Of a stretch of DNA of 47,017 bases, positions 43,385 to 47,017 are shown piece after piece (position 1 is the first letter of the stretch; every line of letters starts with the position of its first letter). Under the pieces are notes generated by a model that worked only from the letters and a program-made list of their open reading frames with translations, did not search any database and was not told the origin of the DNA. The stretch lies in the NCBI GenBank assembly GCA_030729925.1, contig JANQWK010000035.1:1-47017 (forward strand), read 5' to 3'. This DNA comes from Saprospiraceae bacterium (lineage in GTDB: Bacteria; Bacteroidota; Bacteroidia; Chitinophagales; Saprospiraceae). Both the position numbers and the translations under genes were made by a program.

Positions 43385-44701
43385 ATGAAACAACTGTTAT
43401 TTTTTGCCGGGCTGGTTTTGTGTTGTGCATTTGTACCGCAACACTTAATTGCCCAGGAGGATGAGGCGGACAATACCCTGGTTGCCTTAAACCCTCGCTA
43501 TGAAAAAGAGATTGACGTGCTGATCAAGCAGCCCAAGGTCAAAACTGCTTTCGATTTTATCCTGCAATCTGATCCCCAGACAATCAAGGACCACATTTTC
43601 CTGACGGAGATTGAGGCTCCGCCTTTCAAAGAGGAAAAAAGGGCCGCCGCTTTCGCGAAAATGCTGGAAGCGGAAGGAGTGGATTCGGTGTGGATTGATG
43701 CGGAGGGCAATGTGCTGGCGCTTCGTCGGGGTACGAAGGGCGACAGGGTGGTGGTGCTGGATGCCCACCTCGACACGGTTTTTCCCGAAGGGACAGACGT
43801 GACTGTAAAGGTCAGCGGGGATACGCTATTTGCGCCGGGTGTGGGCGACGATACCCGGGGCTTGTCTATGGTGTTGGCCGTATTGCGGGCGATGAACCAT
43901 GCCCAGATCAAAACGGAGGCCGATGTACTCTTTATTGGAACGGTAGGAGAGGAAGGTCTTGGTGATTTGCGGGGCGTCAAGTACCTGTTTAGCGAAAATG
44001 GACCGAAGATTGACTCCTGGATTGCGATTGATGGCGGCGACCTTGGCCGCGTTAACTTCAAAGCCTTGGGTTCTTATCGGTTTCGGGTGGTGGTCAAAGG
44101 TCCTGGAGGCCATTCCTGGGGAGCTTTTGGTCTAGGGAATCCCCACCACGCCATGGCTGCCGGCATCAAGTATTTTGTAGATGCAGCCGATGCCTATACC
44201 GAGACAGGGCCACGAACCAGCTACAATATTGGTCGAATGGGAGGCGGAACCTCCGTCAATTCCATTCCTTTTGAATCCTGGGCGGAGATAGATATGCGTT
44301 CGGTGAGACCGGAAAGATTGGATGACTTGGAGAAGGTATTGCGGGAGACGATGCAAAAAGGAGTGGACGAGCAGAATGAGATTCGCAGAAGAGGACGTCC
44401 CCTTCAATTAGAAGTCACGATGATTGGCAAACGGCCGTCGGGCGAACTATCTCCGGATTTGCCCTTGATCCAGCGCGCGATTGCTTCTATCGAGGCTTTT
44501 GGCATGGAGGCGGGTTATACTCGTGGTTCTACAGATTCCAACATTCCCATTTCGCTGGGTATTCCTGCGGTAACGATTGGCAGAGGCGGAGAAGGAGGCT
44601 GGGGGCACTCGCTATTGGAATGGTGGGCCAACAAAGACGGATATAAATCTATTCAGTACAGTTTGTTGCTGCTCTTATCCGAAAGCGGATTAGCGGATTA
44701 G
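43385..44701 (+). CDS. Exported M20-family metallopeptidase
   Basis: 438 residues. A signal peptide (about 1-23) precedes the M20 catalytic domain. Zinc ligands and catalytic residues are H128 and D130 (LDAHLDTVFPEG), the bridging D155 (GVGDDTRG), E189-E190 (GTVGEEGLGD, general base and ligand), D219 region (IAIDGGDL) and a C-terminal His in GEGGWGHSLLEWW. The inserted dimerisation domain is about 228-340 (RFRVVVKGPGGHSWGAF). It hydrolyses di- or tripeptides or acylated amino acids in the periplasm. The substrate is not readable. It shares a unit with the DUF5916 gene and ends at the terminator 44702-44743. Confidence 0.9.
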   Translation: MKQLLFFAGLVLCCAFVPQHLIAQEDEADNTLVALNPRYEKEIDVLIKQPKVKTAFDFILQSDPQTIKDHIFLTEIEAPPFKEEKRAAAFAKMLEAEGVDSVWIDAEGNVLALRRGTKGDRVVVLDAHLDTVFPEGTDVTVKVSGDTLFAPGVGDDTRGLSMVLAVLRAMNHAQIKTEADVLFIGTVGEEGLGDLRGVKYLFSENGPKIDSWIAIDGGDLGRVNFKALGSYRFRVVVKGPGGHSWGAFGLGNPHHAMAAGIKYFVDAADAYTETGPRTSYNIGRMGGGTSVNSIPFESWAEIDMRSVRPERLDDLEKVLRETMQKGVDEQNEIRRRGRPLQLEVTMIGKRPSGELSPDLPLIQRAIASIEAFGMEAGYTRGSTDSNIPISLGIPAVTIGRGGEGGWGHSLLEWWANKDGYKSIQYSLLLLLSESGLAD

Positions 44702-44743
44702 AAACAAAGAGGGGCAGTCTTACCGGACTGCCCCTCTTTGTTT
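44702..44743. terminator. Bidirectional terminator, 18-bp perfect stem
   Basis: Bases 44702-44719 (AAACAAAGAGGGGCAGTC) pair exactly with 44726-44743 across a 6-base loop. The outer A/T arms give U runs in both directions. It separates the convergent M20 and BlaR1-like genes. Confidence 0.95.
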
Positions 44744-44746
44744 GGC

Positions 44747-46432
44747 TTATTTTTTCTTCAGGGTAATCTCGATCACTCCGTTTTTGGCTTTTTCGCCAAA
44801 CTTTTCGATGGCCTTTTCGCCTTTCCATATGTGGACGGAAGCGATATCGCCTGGATTGATGCTATCCATTTGGAAGTCGGCATCTTTTTCTTCTCCGTCC
44901 ACCACAATCAAGGGCTGATTGGTTGGGCTTGCGGATTCCATGCGGATCACCTGTTCCTCTTCGGTATTGATGATCATCTCTTTCTGGTTGTTACCGGAAC
45001 GGGCGATCACTTTGATCACCTTTCCGCCATTGGTTTCGCTTGTCTCCACGGTTGTTTCCATGTGCAATGTTCCTGGCTGTTCGTCATTTGACTCGAAATT
45101 AACAGTAATGCTATCTGCCAGGAAATGGGTCTTTCCGGTATTCTCGACGAACACAAATTGTTTGCCTGCTGTCTTAATCGTATCGGATTCGCCTTCCTTG
45201 CGGAAAAATATGGCACTTGGTCGGGGTTCCATCTGTGCTGTCCAGCTCGCTACTTCGGGCTGACCATACCCCATGCGCTTTTTGCCATCGCGGATACTCA
45301 CGAAGAAGGTAAAGGGTTCGATGGGATCTGGGCTGTTGACGCTATAATTGCCGCTGCCTCCGTCTTTGTCGGAATAAGACGACGCGATGCCGGTAATTTC
45401 GCCTGCTGCGTTGCGGCGGATATTATCAAAAACCAGGGTAACACCATGTTCCTGGAACGACTGGGCTTCTTTTTCCAGCGCGGCATCGCTGGAATTTTTA
45501 TCTATTGCAACCACATACCGGGTCTCTTCGATGGTAGTACTTTGCGTAATGACTTTTGTCGTCTGGATCTGGGCTACTGTCTTGACATTGAATGCCAGGA
45601 AAAAAGCGGCCAGCAGCGGCAGGATAATTCCGAATTTCCAATGGTTGGCGGGGTGAGAAGGATTTTTGTGTAACATAAATATGCGTTTTTTTATGGATGA
45701 ACTAAATAATGGATTTGCAAGACTTACGTGGCTATCGGGCAGACTATTGCGGAGCAGCAGGTACTGATAGTCGCGCAGGTTGGCTCCGGACTTGGTCGTA
45801 TCGCTGTCTGCAATAAACTCCAGATTCGATTTGATGCTCTGTTGGTATTTCCAGGCCAGGGGATTCCACCACTGGAAGATGCAGAAGAAGCGTCCGACCA
45901 GAATATCGAAGCTGTGCCACTGGCGGGCGTGTACCTGCTCGTGGAGCAGGATCATGCGCGTTTCTTCGGGGCTATAGGCGGACGGGTTGTACACCAAAAA
46001 CCGAAAAAAAGAGAACGGAGCGATATGTTGTTGGTGCCGGACGTGGATCAGCCCCTGTTGGTATTGCCGTTCCCCGGATCGCAGCATTTGGCGGAGGGAA
46101 TATAATTCAATGCCGAACTGCAGCAGCAGAAAGACAACTCCGGTAGCATAAACTCCCCCGATCAGGGATGTTAAGTGCCATGTGGGGGTATCTGCCGTTT
46201 TAACTACCTGTTCCAAGGCAGGCAAAGCATCCTGCACGGGTACATAAGCAACCCATACCACTTGGGTGTAGGTCAGCAGTGGCAGTCCTGCGGCACAAAT
46301 CAGTCCCGACAGCAAAAACAAGCGCTTGTGTTGATGGAAGGTCTCTCGTTCGAGCAACCAGCGGTAAACCGCATAAAAAAGCCCCAGCAACAGGGCGGAT
46401 TTGGCTAAGTACAGCAGCAAGCTCTCCATCAC
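44747..46432 (-). CDS. BlaR1-like M56 membrane protease
   Basis: 561 residues. Membrane helices lie at about 4-23, 37-56, 86-108 and 275-293. The gluzincin site is HEQVH (164-168) in the cytosolic part, followed by WWNPLAW, typical of M56. The C-terminal region (about 300-561) lies outside and is not a penicillin-binding domain. It ends PLIVVDGEEKDADFQMDSINPGDIASVHIWKG...NGVIEITLKKK, which resembles the plug motif of SusC proteins (VDG, SVLKG, NGVI-I-T-K). Such a sensor in Bacteroidota may respond to something other than beta-lactams. In this family, activation of M56 leads to cleavage of the partner BlaI repressor. The start overlaps the blaI stop (ATGA). Confidence 0.85.
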   Translation of the reverse strand: MMESLLLYLAKSALLLGLFYAVYRWLLERETFHQHKRLFLLSGLICAAGLPLLTYTQVVWVAYVPVQDALPALEQVVKTADTPTWHLTSLIGGVYATGVVFLLLQFGIELYSLRQMLRSGERQYQQGLIHVRHQQHIAPFSFFRFLVYNPSAYSPEETRMILLHEQVHARQWHSFDILVGRFFCIFQWWNPLAWKYQQSIKSNLEFIADSDTTKSGANLRDYQYLLLRNSLPDSHVSLANPLFSSSIKKRIFMLHKNPSHPANHWKFGIILPLLAAFFLAFNVKTVAQIQTTKVITQSTTIEETRYVVAIDKNSSDAALEKEAQSFQEHGVTLVFDNIRRNAAGEITGIASSYSDKDGGSGNYSVNSPDPIEPFTFFVSIRDGKKRMGYGQPEVASWTAQMEPRPSAIFFRKEGESDTIKTAGKQFVFVENTGKTHFLADSITVNFESNDEQPGTLHMETTVETSETNGGKVIKVIARSGNNQKEMIINTEEEQVIRMESASPTNQPLIVVDGEEKDADFQMDSINPGDIASVHIWKGEKAIEKFGEKAKNGVIEITLKKK

Positions 46433-46788
46433 TTCTTATTTTCGATCAAGCGGATAATTTCTTTCAACTCCTCCACCGAAATTTTCTCCTCTGCTGCCAA
46501 AAAGGACACCACATTTTTGTAGCTGTTGTTGAAATAATCTTTGATGGCGGTATTCACAAACTGCTTGCGGTAAGCTTCCTTGCTCACCACCGGAAAATAC
46601 CGGTGGGTATTGCCAAAAACCTCATGTCCGACATAACCTTTCTCCTCCAGGTTCCGAATGATCGTGGACAGTGTGTTGTAATGCGGTTTTTCTTCGCTGA
46701 ACTCCGGCAATAAATCTCGCACAAAGGCTTTTTCCAATTTCCATAAGGCTTTCATGACGGCCTCCTCCTTGTTGGTCAGTTTTTGCAT
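46429..46788 (-). CDS. blaI: BlaI/MecI/CopY-family repressor
   Basis: 119 residues. A winged-helix domain (about 1-75) reads MQKLTNKEEAVMKALWKLEKAFVRDLLPEF, LSTIIRNLEEKGYVGHEVFGNTHRYFPVVSKEAYRKQ, the family's N-terminal pattern; the C-terminal dimerisation helices carry FLAAEEKISVEELKEIIRLIENK. It represses its own operon in the known systems and is removed by proteolysis triggered through the M56 partner. The BlaR1-like gene follows with a 4-bp overlap. Two dyads, 46803-46826 and 46831-46846, cover its promoter. Confidence 0.92.
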   Translation of the reverse strand: MQKLTNKEEAVMKALWKLEKAFVRDLLPEFSEEKPHYNTLSTIIRNLEEKGYVGHEVFGNTHRYFPVVSKEAYRKQFVNTAIKDYFNNSYKNVVSFLAAEEKISVEELKEIIRLIENKK

Positions 46789-46802
46789 GGCATATTGTGG
46801 TT

Positions 46803-46846
46803 TTAGTGTTACAAATATATCACTAAGAAATTAGTTATTCAACTAA
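46803..46846 (-). promoter_or_regulatory. blaI promoter with overlapping operator dyads
   Basis: On the minus strand TTG (46842-46840) and TATATTTG (46819-46812) match the -33 and TAnnTTTG -7 elements with a 20-base spacer. The -7 element lies inside the dyad TTAGTG...CACTAA (46803-46826), and the -33 lies inside TTAGTT-ATTC-AACTAA (46831-46846), a perfect six-base inverted repeat. This arrangement fits auto-repression by BlaI. Confidence 0.75.
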
Positions 46847-46935
46847 AAAAATAGTTAAACATTTTTTAAATGCATTTTAGGTGTGGGGGGTTAAATGGGG
46901 GTTACCTTTTTGGATGTCGAGGGATTAATAAGGGT

Positions 46936-46975
46936 AATCAGGTGCAAGGCACCTTAAGGTGGCTTGCACCTGATT
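46936..46975. repeat. Extragenic palindrome, full copy
   Basis: The inverted repeat is centred on TTAA at 46954-46957, with arms AATCAGGTGCAAGG and CTTGCACCTGATT, and one mismatch (G against G) at stem position 10. The left flank (GGATTAATAAGGGT, 46922-46935) repeats that of the other copies. The surrounding 46861-47017 shows no gene. Confidence 0.85.
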
Positions 46976-47017
46976 TATAAAAATCTGTTTTTCAAGGATT
47001 TAATCCCCGTAAAACAT

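Noticed and set aside
1-47017. tRNA, rRNA, CRISPR arrays, insertion sequences, prophage or defence genes
   Set aside because: No cloverleaf-like, repeat-spacer, transposase, integrase or nuclease/helicase defence signature was seen on either strand by reading.

Overview
The window looks like a chromosomal segment of a Bacteroidota bacterium, most likely of the Saprospirales/Lewinella type (an inference from gene content, not from a marker gene). The evidence is two SusC/SusD pairs, a Bacteroidota-type AMP nucleosidase, a DUF5916 protein, secreted Sb-PDE-like and PIG-L-like enzymes, the near absence of Shine-Dalgarno sequences, and TAnnTTTG-like -7 promoter elements. I see no rRNA, tRNA, CRISPR array, transposase, integrase or phage gene. 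The gene set reads as ordinary, well-kept chromosome, with a few repeated extragenic palindromes.

Layout. 1-4.3 kb: a secreted hypothetical protein; a persulfide-dioxygenase-like MBL/rhodanese protein divergent from an OxyR with both redox cysteines; and AMP nucleosidase. 4.3-18.5 kb: a dense stress and dormancy block. It holds three two-domain universal stress proteins, a Ca2+-ATPase-like P-type pump, a short ribosome hibernation factor, Hsp20, a small eRF1-like protein, ClpB, a gamma-carbonic anhydrase, a DMT transporter, an outer-membrane beta-barrel protein and a helical-repeat protein. The upstream regions of several of these share a dyad (TGA-N6-TCA, usually ending TGTCAG) with the half-site spacing of CRP/FNR-family operators. 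18.8-23.3 kb: a SusC/SusD pair without enzymes, closed by a strong terminator. 23.3-28.9 kb: type III pantothenate kinase, a nitrilase-fold amidase with an HpcH/HpaI aldolase, an atypical gamma-glutamyltransferase homologue, and a SPOR-like protein overlapping a LYZ2 glucosaminidase. 28.9-40.7 kb: a secreted PHP phosphodiesterase, convergent with a six-gene glycan-use operon on the minus strand (SusC, SusD, PIG-L deacetylase, MFS sugar transporter, ROK kinase, and an exo-rhamnogalacturonan-lyase/YetA-like lipoprotein). 41-44.7 kb: a DUF5916 outer-membrane protein and an exported M20 peptidase. 44.7-46.8 kb: a BlaR1-like M56 protease and a BlaI repressor whose apparent operators cover their own promoter.

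How it works together. The first third combines sulfide and peroxide handling with a set of proteins typical of energy-limited or low-oxygen survival: Usp, Hsp20, HPF, a cation pump and ClpB. This resembles in composition, not necessarily in ancestry, the mycobacterial DosR dormancy set. The shared dyad suggests coordinated control, which is the main hypothesis from this window. The last third is about taking up and breaking down carbohydrate or peptide material at the outer membrane.

Repeats. Three full copies and one half copy of an approximately 32-40-bp palindrome centred on CCTTAAGG (with AGGTGCAAG-type arms) lie only between genes, at 1-14, 4236-4269, 27696-27731 and 46936-46975. One copy carries a paired change that keeps the stem.
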